Positions 31,479 to 41,229 of a stretch of DNA of 64,000 nucleotides are shown piece after piece; the stretch's first letter is position 1, and every line of letters begins with the position of its first letter. Below the pieces are notes generated by a model. It had not been told where the DNA came from and did no database searches. It was given only the letters and a program-made list of their open reading frames with translations. Position numbers and translations under genes: made by a program. Source of the DNA: Aradus depressus (Eukaryota; Arthropoda; Insecta; Hemiptera; Aradidae). The stretch is taken from contig OY759227.1 of the NCBI GenBank assembly GCA_963662175.1, forward strand, positions 7,410,501 through 7,474,500. Reading direction: 5' to 3'.

Positions 31479-32033
31479 ATGACCATCGACAAGTTCGGAC
31501 GACATGTTAGCAAGCGGTATTACCGCAAGCAGCAAAAATTATTCGATGCAGTTCAAGCATTGAGAGGTGAAGACCGATTCAGACAAGTTGAGGCTGGAAA
31601 CATCCTTGATCTAAACCATAGACGAATTATTAATTTGGGAGAGGGACTTGAAGGATCGGATGCTGTTTCTAAAAATTATGTCGACACTCAAGTAAAAAGA
31701 ATAAATCAGGGGCAGCAGCCAGGGGACAAAATTAACATGAATGAGAAACGGCTAATCAATGTGGGGGAGCCAGTAGAGACATCTGACGCAGTCACTAAAG
31801 GATACGTAGACAAATCGGCAAAGTTCTACACAGACCTCAAGAACTGGCCCGGAGCATTCATCAACGGCAGCAGAAAACTACTTGTAAATGTCAGCCCTCC
31901 TATAGATGGGAACGATGTAGTCACTCTTAGCTATCTTCAGAGAGAATTGGCTCAAATTGTCAAGAAATATGATAATGCTGGGTATGTGACAATGCAGTAC
32001 TTACACCGAGAACTGTCAAAATATGCTAACTAA
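31479..32033 (+). CDS. Fibre-like protein with tail-fibre repeats
   Basis: 184 aa. The basic N-terminus is MTIDKFGRHVSKRYYRKQQ. Three repeats of the pattern hydrophobic-hydrophobic-Asn-hydrophobic-Gly-x(3-6)-D-A/V-V-S/T-x-x-Y-V/L start near residues 48 (RRIINLGEGLEGSDAVSKNY), 90 (KRLINVGEPVETSDAVTKGY) and 130 (KLLVNVSPPIDGNDVVTLSY). Such repeats are typical of trimeric phage tail fibres. It ends with helical YLQREL and YLHREL units. Role as a surface fibre is inference. The last 53 codons lie in the right inverted repeat, so that part also exists at 18070-18229. Confidence 0.75.
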   Translation: MTIDKFGRHVSKRYYRKQQKLFDAVQALRGEDRFRQVEAGNILDLNHRRIINLGEGLEGSDAVSKNYVDTQVKRINQGQQPGDKINMNEKRLINVGEPVETSDAVTKGYVDKSAKFYTDLKNWPGAFINGSRKLLVNVSPPIDGNDVVTLSYLQRELAQIVKKYDNAGYVTMQYLHRELSKYAN

Positions 32034-33334
32034 AACCCCCGAGCCCTCATTGCTTAAATTGAACTGAGGCGAGTGTTGTACTACTAGTAGTATCATGCAA
32101 CATGACTGGGAATATACTTTCAAAACCTCTAACTCCAAGGGAGATTGTTGTCAGCGAACTACATAAACCTGCTCGAGTTAATTACCCTAGGTGCAGGGTG
32201 CTTTTGAAAGGAGTGGATGACACTTGGCAGGCTGACCTTGTAGAAATGGTGCCTTATTGGCGAATCAATAAGGGATTTAGGTACACAATGACAGTGATAG
32301 ACGGATTTTCAAAATATGCCTGGGCAATACCTCTGAAACGAAAAACAGGGCCGGAGGTAACAAAGGCTCTAGAGAGTATATTTAGCAGCAGTAAACGGGT
32401 GCCCCATCCATTACATACAGATGAAGGACGCGAATTCTACAACTCAATATTTCAAAATCTAATGAAGAAGTACAATATTCATCATTATTCAACGTACTCG
32501 GGTAAAAAAGCTAGCATTGTTGAGCGCTTTAACCGCACCTTAAAAGGACAAATGTGGAAAATGTTTACCTTGAATGGAAATCATAAATTTGTCGACCTGC
32601 TGCCCGGTTTGCTTTCAACATATAATAATACGCCACATAGAACAATACATACCACCCCCACAAAAGTTGTTGAGAATAAGGATGTACAAAATGAAGTTCT
32701 TGCGACTATTTATACTGCTCCAGCTACCAGTACCAAGCCTAAATTCAAAATAGAGGATTATGTACGGGTATCTAAATTGCGCAATGCATTTTCAAAAGCT
32801 TACCTAGCTCAGTTTTCACCCGAAATATTTAGAATCGTCAAGGTGCGTTTTACCAACCCGCCCACATACCTTCTTCAAGATGTGAATAAGGAAGATATAC
32901 AAGGTGGATTTTATGAACAAGAGCTGCAGCATGTGCATGATCATGAAATCTATCTTATTGAAAAAGTTCTGCGAAGAAAAGGCAAAAACCTGTATGTGAA
33001 ATGGATGGGATTCCCCGAAAAAACCTGGATCCGCTCATCAGATTTAGTGTGATTGTTAATGTCTCATTTGTTCTATGCTTTTTTTATTTTTTTTTATTTT
33101 AGGTGGGTCTTATAACTGGATTTGATATGGGGAAGTACAGAGGGGCTGGGTCTGAGTACGCCTGATATTTCCTATTACATAATCAAGGCCATCTAGTGTT
33201 GTGGGAGCTGGCTGCTGTGGTGGCCATGAACTTGCGCAGTAGCCCTTGGCCCAGGACCGGCCTTTCTTACCTACCCACCTCTCTTATCCACCCCCACAAC
33301 TTCCTCAAATGTGCTTTCGCTTTGACATAGCGAG
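31874..33334 (-). repeat. Right terminal inverted repeat of A
   Basis: 1461 bp, inverse of 16769-18229. It starts inside the fibre-like gene and ends in GACATAGCGAG. Position-by-position mapping of the integrase ends shows no insertion or deletion between the repeats. Confidence 0.92.
32102..33052 (+). CDS. Retrovirus-like integrase with chromodomain, right copy
   Basis: 316 aa, open from ATG at 32102. The first Asp is in WQADLVEM, the second in LHTDEGREF, and the Glu in SIVERFNRTLKG, where Arg rather than Leu follows Asn, the more usual form. A chromodomain-like C-terminus follows. It lies 68 bp after the fibre gene on the same strand. This copy is the likelier active one. Confidence 0.93.
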   Translation: MTGNILSKPLTPREIVVSELHKPARVNYPRCRVLLKGVDDTWQADLVEMVPYWRINKGFRYTMTVIDGFSKYAWAIPLKRKTGPEVTKALESIFSSSKRVPHPLHTDEGREFYNSIFQNLMKKYNIHHYSTYSGKKASIVERFNRTLKGQMWKMFTLNGNHKFVDLLPGLLSTYNNTPHRTIHTTPTKVVENKDVQNEVLATIYTAPATSTKPKFKIEDYVRVSKLRNAFSKAYLAQFSPEIFRIVKVRFTNPPTYLLQDVNKEDIQGGFYEQELQHVHDHEIYLIEKVLRRKGKNLYVKWMGFPEKTWIRSSDLV

Positions 33335-33486
33335 GAGGCTTAATTGATTTATATGATCAAGAACCAAGAGAAGCACAATTCACTTAATTTTTGATTTTAT
33401 GTCTAATTTTTTTTGTTTCAGATCTGTCCACATGATCGAGGGAGCTGAGATTAATTCACTTATTTTTTTTCTGTTTATTGTTTCAG

Positions 33487-33922
33487 TTGTGCCGCCGCCA
33501 TCAAGCCTTCTTGAGGAGGCTTCAAGGTCCCCACGTCCGGGAGCTGACCGAACTCCCGCTAGGGGAATCAATCCCCATCAAATGCTTTTCCACAATGAAA
33601 AAAATGAACACCGTTGTCCTCATTGTGAGGGGGAACACTTGGGAGGTGCGAATCCCAGAAAAATATAATGATGTCATAGATGACTCATTATATTGGGAGT
33701 CACCCGAGTATGGGTTTTCCCTCAGTTATGAGGGGAGCGTAGGAGGGGAAGAGAAGATATTATTTGAGTATGATTTTAAATATATCCATTAACATACATA
33801 AATTTAATTTTAATTTTTGTATTTATTCTTCTTCTTTTTCCTGTTATAGAGAAAACCCCGACTTTGAGCCCCCTGAAATTTACTATACCGCCCCTCATGA
33901 AGACGAAGAGGATGAATTTTGA
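33487..33922 (+). CDS. Small spliced Maverick accessory protein, divergent copy (element D)
   Basis: Two exons are supported: 33487-33767 (after TTTCAG) and 33850-33922 (donor GA/GTATGA, acceptor TTATAG), which join in frame and end in an acidic tail (PHEDEEDEF). The body, LPLGESIPIKCFSTMKK then WEVRIPEKYNDVIDD, parallels the FLPKRYTE-type core of the gene at 18436, and SLSYEGSVGGEEKILFE matches the position of its last exon. The first exon with the start codon has not been found; a further acceptor lies at about 33420. GC content is higher than the surroundings. It lies just outside Maverick A and is assigned to D. Confidence 0.55.
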
Positions 33923-34017
33923 GAGTGATCTTATAAATAATTTTTTTATTTTTTTTCCATATATTTTTTCATTGACTTCCTACCTCACTGAATATTATGA
34001 TATGCAAATCTTGGTGT

Positions 34018-34330
34018 GGTCTGGACCAAGGTCGACAAGATTGATGACTCACTGGAGGTTGAAAGAGGTATAATCTCATCGTCTGTTTACATCAAAGGTT
34101 GAATGACCTCTCAGACGCTAGCGATTTTTTCAATTCACTGAGATAGCAAAATAAATATATAAATGATAGGTTTACATCTGTTTGACACACTCAGAAACAT
34201 TTGACACACCAGACCACTGGACTTTAAAACCACGAGTCCCATGAGCTGTTCCATCACCTCTCCGCCTTCAAAATACTGGACTAATGTAACATTATAAGTA
34301 AAAGAATGAATTTTGCTGTATAGCAAAAGC
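34018..34330 (+). repeat. Terminal-repeat fragment T1 (probable right end of element D)
   Basis: It contains ATGACCTCTCAGACGCTAGCGATT and GAGATAGCAAAATAAATAT, shared with the ends of elements C and B, and further TTTGACACACCAGACCACTGGACTTTAAAACCACG matches B's left end. Orientation is that of a right end. It is also the inverse of 34880-35140. Confidence 0.6.
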
Positions 34331-34847
34331 AGGTGGTTCCCCTGGAGTCTTAAAACTTCTCCCGCCTTCCTGGTCGAAATTTCAACAGAGACTGCGTGGT
34401 GCTATATTTGAGCCGCTCTCCCCTCCTCTCTCTTTACCACTGCCAACTATATTGCTTTTTGTATTATTTGATGCCTGTCTTTTTATTTGTTAAGATTTAT
34501 TGATTGTTTTAAAAAGTGTAATTATATTAATACCATTATATCCATCATATGAGAAAAATTCTAAAGAAAAATGTATCAATTTTCTGCCGTCAGTCGATAT
34601 GTAATTGATTACAAATACATCGATTCTTATTTTATCATTAACGTGATGTCTTTTCAGAACCCCTCCCTTTTTTCTATACAAATCATACATGTGAAGGTTA
34701 TTCGAACCATCACATATTCCCCGACATCGAGTAAAAAAAAATACATTATCGTTTTTACAGTATATATTTTGTTTTATAATTAAATGAGCTATCAACATTA
34801 CTACAAATATATTTCTCTCCATCTTATGTTTTTCTCGCAACTCTTAC
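34331..34847 (-). other. AT-rich spacer with a doubtful 116-codon frame
   Basis: Between terminal repeats T1 and T2. A minus-strand frame at 34490-34840 starts MERNIFVVMLIAHLIIKQ-like and looks like a signal peptide followed by a Lys/Asn-rich chain. The composition is so AT-rich that chance is possible. No other feature. Confidence 0.25.
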
Positions 34848-35120
34848 AGTAGGGTATTTCTGTCTACATCTCCATCAGTTAAAGGGCCTATGTTTTGATG
34901 TGCCAAGGCTTAAAGGGACCATTGTAGGTGAGACGGAGGTTGTTTTAAAGGGGATCCAGTGGAGTGTGTCAAATGTTTGTCAATCAGATGTAATTTATAT
35001 ATTTATTTTGCTATCTCAGTGATTCGAATAAAATCGCTAGCGTCTGAGAGGTCATTCAACCTTGTATGTAAACAGACGAGATTATACTTCATTATACCTC
35101 CAGTGAGTCATCAATCTCGT
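34848..35120 (+). repeat. Left terminal repeat of C (T2)
   Basis: It starts AGTAGGGTATTTC and inversely matches 37080-37327. Its inner part (to about 35134) matches T1 further than it matches the right end of C. It runs straight into the start of gene K. Confidence 0.8.
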
Positions 35121-35125
35121 CGACC

Positions 35126-35671
35126 TTGGTGTATCTAGTGACAGAGTTTGCTCTCAACAACTCCAAGACCAAGGTCATCAAGGTAGGACTTCTCAACCAG
35201 TCACCAATAGTGGTATTTTGCCACAAGAAGGTATCAATTTATTTGGACACGGCCGATTGGACAGGACTCTCCACCAACATAGGACCTATTCAAAACTACA
35301 TCAACCCCAAAGGAAGAAAAAGACCTCTCCAAGACTCACTTCGAATACGCAACATAGTATTCAAATTTGGACTCACTGGAAGAAACCGAAGTGTGAGTAT
35401 TTCAAATTTATACCCATGGGTCATAATGTGTCTGAATAGTCCTTCTCCTTACATGTCGGTATCGTCTCAGCCAGAAATCAAGCTCAATAAAAGTGAAGTG
35501 ATATTTATGATCAAGTCTTGTGAGAAAATAGACTATTCTTTAAAACTTTTACTATCAGTAATAACAAAATGCTTTGACTTTTTTTCATTACCAACATCAA
35601 CTGAAGAGTCTATAGTGAATTTAAACACTGTGGACTTGAATGAAATGTATGCATTATTTATGAATAAATGA
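35126..35671 (+). CDS. Accessory protein K, copy in C
   Basis: 181 codons, open, about 95 percent like the B copy (62741-63289) by eye: SKTKVIKVGLLNQSPIVVF, DWTGLSTNIGPIQNYINPKG, LTGRNRSVSISNLYPWV, and end YALFMNK. The usual ATG (MELYLVTEF in B) is missing: the repeat joins just upstream, giving only a GTG, so translation may fail or start elsewhere. No known domain. That the body stays open in a deleted element argues for recent formation or selection. Confidence 0.65.
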   Translation: MVYLVTEFALNNSKTKVIKVGLLNQSPIVVFCHKKVSIYLDTADWTGLSTNIGPIQNYINPKGRKRPLQDSLRIRNIVFKFGLTGRNRSVSISNLYPWVIMCLNSPSPYMSVSSQPEIKLNKSEVIFMIKSCEKIDYSLKLLLSVITKCFDFFSLPTSTEESIVNLNTVDLNEMYALFMNK

Positions 35672-35775
35672 TCATAATCATACTTGTTTATTTCTTATTC
35701 CTATTATTTATACAACTTTTGAGGTTTTTTAAAAAAAAAGAAAAAATATGGTTGAATTTAAATTTATTATCAACA

Positions 35776-36265
35776 TTATTTTACACAATATATACAATTT
35801 TTTTTCATCGGTGGTGGACCATCGATTTGATCATGAGATATATTGAAGTGATGGTTGCATCGACGACACAATTGGAATCTTGGATCCTCACACCAATCTT
35901 CAGTTAGGTTGTCCCATAAATTTTCAATTGCATAGTCATGGAGATGAAGCAGTAATGCAGGTGGTAAGTTTTGAAGATGTACTGGATCCAAATTCCAGAT
36001 ATTAGTTTGAGAAAGTTTTTCCAAAGCTTGATCCATTCGAGCACTGACTAAACCAGTAACATCGGGGGCTGTGTCTTTTATGGTTCATGTGTGGGCATAC
36101 CGTCTGATCTATATCATATTTTAGCTTGCAATATACACACATAGCAGTATTATTCAAATGTCTTACAAAGCCATGAAATGCCAACACTTTATCAGATTTA
36201 CGAAAGGTTTTTTGGCGAACCTCTTCATTGTACAAATTTCGGTTTGAGGGCTGAGATTTCATCAT
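35776..36265 (-). pseudogene. DxQGF-family C-terminal part in C
   Basis: Two overlapping frames: 36002-36265 (LYNEEVRQKTFRKSDKV, CVYCKLKYDIDQTVCPHMNHKRH) and 35776-36036 (MDQALEKLSQTNIWNLDP ... CRRCNHHF ... PPMKKNCIYC). The N-terminal two thirds of the gene are absent: the deletion joins the 3' side of the small spliced gene to codon Asn-Leu-Tyr-Asn-Glu. The Cys/His clusters are preserved. Confidence 0.7.
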
Positions 36266-36327
36266 TTTTGGTTGTGTAAATAGTCAACAGCGATTACAAA
36301 TTATATATTTTTCAAAAATACATTAGA

Positions 36328-36745
36328 TTACACTGAGAATTCATAAAAATGCTCCTTATTGTTTTTTCGACCTTTGTAAGATAATTTCAGTTTGCCTGTA
36401 AAAAAAATTTTTAGTAGATTTTCTTAGTAATGTGACTTTTTTAAATTATTATTATTTTTTTTTTAAATTACCTGAGGCTTATAGTAATTCGTCATCGGTA
36501 AACATTTCGGTATAGCGCTTCGGCAAAAATATGCTTTTCAAGGTGTCGCTTGGATCGTCAAGATTGCCTTCAATAAATGTCACGATGATACTGGGTCCGT
36601 AAATCGTATTTATTCTTTTCATTGCAAGGATCGAATATTTCTCGCCTATTAATAATTCATTTATTGGAATGAATTCTGCTCTAGAAGCATTCAATTTTTG
36701 AACCAACGCTTTCAAATTGTTTTCGTTAGTAGTTTCTGGGTCCAT
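36328..36745 (-). pseudogene. Small spliced accessory protein, copy in C
   Basis: Exon 36472-36745 starts MDPETTNENNLKALVQKL, has EFIPINELLIGEKYSILAMK and FLPKRYTEMFTDDELL, then a TAA (36479-36481) 7 bp before the donor CAG/GTAATT. The last exon 36328-36395 (68 bp, the same length as in A) codes KLKLSYKGRKNNKEHFYEF. Intron phase is the same as in A. The A intron 1 is absent here. The only lesion is the stop, where the B copy has a Gln codon. Confidence 0.75.
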
Positions 36746-37079
36746 GTTTGGCTAGATAATGAGGGGACCCGCTAGATTCCCTTCTTTATATATATTCTCG
36801 AGGAAAGCTTTGAAATTTGAAAATTCGAAGAAGAAATTTCAAAATTTGAAAAAGATCTAACTTTCAATAAAGGAAAAGAGGACACGCCCCGGACTGGTAT
36901 GCAAATTAGTCTCCCACGAAGATGCTCATCTTGGCTCCTACTTTCCCTAGATGAACCAGTTCTCACACTCTCTAGACAAGAAACTGAAAGTTCATTGACT
37001 GTCGGAATTCTAAATGATACATTTTTCGCTCACCGTTTTTCGAAAAAATTTCCCTAAGATACCAAAATAATAAGTTATC

Positions 37080-37327
37080 ACATACACACTGAGGGTAGAA
37101 TGAGGTATAATCTCATCATCTGAATGACCTCTCAGACGCTAGCGATTCACTGAGATACCAAAATAAATATATAAATTACATCTGATTGACAAACATTTGA
37201 CATACTCCACTGGATCCCCTTTAAAACCACCTCCTTCTGACCTACAATGGTCCCTTTAAGCCTTGGCACTTCTGCATCAAAACATAGGCCCTTTAACTGA
37301 TGGAGATGTAGACAGAAATACCCTACT
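37080..37327 (-). repeat. Right terminal repeat of C (T3)
   Basis: Inverse of 34848-35110, ending GAAATACCCTACT. The flank TCTTAC repeats the left flank. Confidence 0.85.
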
Positions 37328-37333
37328 TCTTAC

Positions 37334-40300
37334 ATTTGATAACATTAATTATAAACATACATGCATATTTAACTTTTAGTTTATTTTATTACTTCTATAT
37401 TTACTTAAATCTAATATCACCAATCGATAATATGGCTGATAAAAAATATATCTAAATTGAGTGTGACTGGCAACACTGTTAACTTAGGACAAATCCCAAC
37501 AACAACCAGCAATCCACCATACTCATTCAATTCAGCTATGTATAAGTCCCTATATGATTTCTCCGAAAATCAACAACCCATTTCAAATCCTTTCAAGTAC
37601 TCTATTACTAAATGCATTAACCTTACTACTAAATATTTATAATACCAAATGGGATACTAATTTTTCCTTAATTTTCTGTTTACTTTACAGACGGAGTGTA
37701 TTTATTATACTCCATGTTGTGCTTTACAACACTTATAACATGACTCTCTAAAATAGACAAATTACATGAACCTCGATACTAGGTTAGTATTTCTACCGAC
37801 AATTACCTTTATTCTTATTCATTGAATGATTTCTAGATACATTTATAATTACAACATTATCGTTTGCACATTTTTTATTTATTAAAATAAACCAATAGTC
37901 CCTTCTACTATGCATGTTACCTACTCGCACCAAAACAAATAAATACTCATACTGAATTATTTTTATTATAATATACCCTATCTGCACAAAGATTACACCC
38001 GCTGATTATTACAGACTCCATAATTACGAAGGTTCTTTTGACCCGTTCATCTAAATTTTTTTTAGGAATAGAAATAAATTATTACCGTCAACCAATACAT
38101 CTCTTCTCGACTCCATACTACATAAATTCTAATCAATAATAGTTTTAAATCATTCCCATCCTCATCGACCACATCTCACCATAATTATCTAATGTTTATT
38201 TATTATTATTATTTTTTTTTAGTTACTACTTAATGGAATACCTAACCAAACCAATTCTATTTGTTTACATATTTTACGAACACCTTTAAAGATATCTTTT
38301 ACGTCTATCATCTGTCAAAGTTATCATAATTTATCAGTATTTACTTATTAATTTTATCATCATATATTAACATTTATTTATTTTTTTTATTCCAGGCTAA
38401 TGCTATTTAACCGGACCTACAATCGACGTCCACATATCGCCATCATCATACATACGAACATACAGTCATATACAACTTTACACGAATTTTTAGTTTAACT
38501 TTCACTGAGTTACTCTTTGGCACATTGTTGTTTATTGATATCAAGGATATTTACAATGACATAAAAAACAAAATAGATAAGGTATTCCTACATACGAATA
38601 AAGAAACCTATACAACTTTACTAACAGTTTATATAAAAACATTCTTACATTATATTTGCAACTAGGACTGTGCTACTCTTTGGCACATTATTTCTGTTTG
38701 CAAGGATATAATATCACAGAAATTAGATAAGGTTTTCAAACCATTATCATACATACGAATAGAGAAACCATAGACAATTTTACACGAATTTTTATATCAT
38801 TAATATTATTACTTTAATTAGTAGCTTTATCTGAGCTATTCTTTGGCACATTGTTGCGATATCAAGGATATTCTATATACAATGGCGCATAAATTAGATA
38901 AGGTACTCAAACCATTCTCATACATACGAATAGAGAAACTATAAACACCCGTTAATATCTCCATAATATATTAGACTTTATAATAATATAATTCTAAAAC
39001 CAAATATCCAATATGAACAACGCAACATATTTACATTAATTTAACGATATAATATATTAAATTATCTACCAACTTACACTAGTCAAATATCCAGTAACCA
39101 TAATAATATTTCTACTTCCAAGTCACTACACATGATAATACATCATTATTTAATTTCTAATATGTTACAATCTTATTTTTATTAGGCCACCACGCGTTCG
39201 AGACTACACCATCCTGCGACTACTCATCTATAATTTCCGCAACAACAGCATCGATACTCTCAAAATAGCATCTCTTATAATTTTAAGTTACTATAAAATT
39301 GTCATAGGATACTACAGATTTTATTTTATTATTGTTATCATAAACAGTTATTACTTTAATATTGTTATCTCATTTTATCTACTTCTATTTATGTTTTTTT
39401 TTTTTTTTTTTTTTAACTATATTTCTCATATAGACCTTCCTTTTCCTCTTTATTTTATGTATACAGAACTACGTTACGAGTGATATATCAAAAGTTTTAT
39501 GCTATTATTTTTTATTGATCTCTTAAGAATACGTATAACTCTGTTATATAATTTTATTTATTTATTCTGAAACTACAAGCAATTGTTTGCTCACAAAAAA
39601 CCGGTTATGGGTGAATTCTAGCTTGCAAAGTGCAGGTTCGCTGACTCCCTGACTCAAAAGTGCCCAACATTTTTTTGAGTGCTACACTTTTTGAAAACAA
39701 ACCCTTAAAAACATTATTTAATTTTATATTTATTATTTTTATTATTCATTAAACTAATTTTCTATTCTCTATATTTTCTAGCTTCTTCATAAAGCTATCT
39801 TATCTTCTATGACAAATTTTTCTTTTATTTCGCACTAGGTCAGGAGTTCATCTGCCTTGTTTACATAAAAAAATAAGCAAATCCCAGCGGTACTACTATA
39901 ACGAATTTGACTTCTTGTCGCAAATACAGTGAGTTTTTCGCAAGTCCGTTAGACACACGAAAGATGCTCAAGAAAGTTTTATTTTTACTACAAGTTTTTG
40001 TTACAAAAAAAATGCTCCTAATCTTTAAGATTATAAGTTCGTTTTTTAACTCAGAGTTAAGTGACTTGAATCTTCTATTTTTGAATATATAATTTCAAAA
40101 ATTCTGGAATGCTTTCATAAGGTAATTGTATCTTCTATTTTTATCTTTTTAAACTTCGAAGATTTTTTACTCGATATTACTTAGAAGACAAATACAATTT
40201 ATTCATAAGTTAACTGATTACATCAAGAAAAAAAATTTATTTAATTTTTATTATTTCTTTGTTTAATATATTTTTTATCTTATATACAAATAATCATAAA

Positions 40301-40358
40301 TCCATTGTGAGGTCCATTAAAAAATATCCTAAGTCGTCCCGAATTGTCCAAGAAAATT
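37334..40358. other. AT-rich non-coding region left of gag H
   Basis: Three kb with no supported gene. It holds T-runs, the degenerate tandem repeat at 38440-38945, and a phrase near 39600 (AACCGGTTATGGGTGAATTC) loosely like the 3' non-coding part of E1 near 2970. It is probably the non-coding interior of the same minus-strand element as gag H. Confidence 0.45.
38440..38945 (+). repeat. Degenerate tandem repeat, about 3 units
   Basis: Units of roughly 120-190 bp share CATACATACGAATA, CTTTGGCACATTGTT, ATCAAGGATAT and AGATAAGGTA in the same order. Copies differ by many substitutions and length changes. Confidence 0.7.
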
Positions 40359-41229
40359 TTATCTATGAGCATTTTTTTTTTTAAATCGCTTATGATTTTT
40401 TATTTTTGGAATTAGCTGAATCAAATAGCATAACAATGGAACTTTATATCTCCGATGATTTAGTCTTCTAATAAACTTTATCGGATTTTTCCTTACTTCA
40501 TCACTAAATTTCGGAATATTCTTACTCGAATCCTGTCTACCTCCCAGATTCAAATTCCACATTGTCTTTGCGATTAAAGACTTCACTTTATTAACTTCCT
40601 TGTTTAATTGCTCCCCCATTTCGGCATCATTACTAGTCTTCCTAATATTTTCCGATATTAGTTCCCCGATATCAATTGATTGTTTATCTTGACTTATTTT
40701 TTTATTTATTTTATCAGAATGTTTATTGACATTTTCAAATGGGAAAGTAGGCAATGTACAAGTCGATTGGATCTGAAGTACTTTACTGGTTTCCCCAGAA
40801 GTTATGCCTCCCCCAACTAGACTACCTTGAGCTAACCGATTTTGTATCATCTCAATAGCTTCAGTGGTACTTTTTGTTTCTGTCCTAACGTCAACAATAG
40901 TGTTATGTAAACAGATAATGTTGTTATTGAGTTCCGCTATTTGTGTCTGACTCTTAATCCGTTCTGTGTAAATATCGCTTTCGATATGTGTCAGTCGGTC
41001 GTGAAACTGTGTTCTACACTCATTCGGATTCCCCACTATTCTGACTTCCCGGGCTACCCTCATCAAGAATTTGCACAATATTCGGATCGTCTGTTTCCCC
41101 AGACTCGATACCTACATTATTTTCCCGCTGACAAATCTCGGTTGGACTAATATTAACATCGGCTAAAAGCTCAGTCTCGCCATCTTGAAATACTACCCCC
41201 ACCACATTCTCAGGTTGCAAATCGGCCAT
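40359..41229 (-). pseudogene. Gypsy-type gag H, frameshifted and truncated
   Basis: It starts MADLQPENVVGVVF at 41229, acidic for 60 codons, then the frame shifts near 41030. The second frame gives a coiled coil (about 40-110), a linker, and the start of an arthropod Gypsy capsid (NIPKFSDEVRKNPIKFIRRL). It breaks off after about 30 capsid residues in a Lys-rich run. The coiled-coil-first plan matches the gags at 1065 and 6584, here with a recognisable capsid start that supports calling all three Gag. No LTR pair was found for this element. Confidence 0.65.

Larger units (their letters stand above)
16769..33334. mobile_element. Maverick/Polinton element A, 16.6 kb
   Basis: It is bounded by inverted repeats of 1461 bp (16769-18229 and 31874-33334) that align without a length change. 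It holds the Maverick gene set: integrase (twice), PolB, dUTPase, major capsid, penton, adenovirus-type protease, PLA2, packaging ATPase and accessory genes. The block from polB rightward has polB and one accessory gene on plus, capsid to PLA2 on minus, and ATPase to integrase on plus. PolB, capsid, ATPase and two accessory genes are damaged, so it is a defective copy, though integrase and repeats are intact enough for mobilisation. Confidence 0.95.
34848..37327. mobile_element. Mini-Maverick C (2480 bp) with 6-bp target duplication
   Basis: Both ends read AGTAGGGTATTTCTG inward, in inverted orientation (about 260-270 bp of repeat at each end), and TCTTAC stands directly outside on both sides (34842-34847 and 37328-37333). 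AG ends and 6-bp duplications are the Polinton rule. The interior has only accessory gene K, part of the DxQGF gene and the small spliced gene, with no polymerase, integrase, capsid or ATPase. It is a transposed internal-deletion derivative, mobilised by another element's enzymes. Confidence 0.88.

Noticed and set aside
37334..40358. Homology between this region and the non-coding part of E1
   Set aside because: One short phrase looks alike, but not enough to claim they are the same family without alignment.
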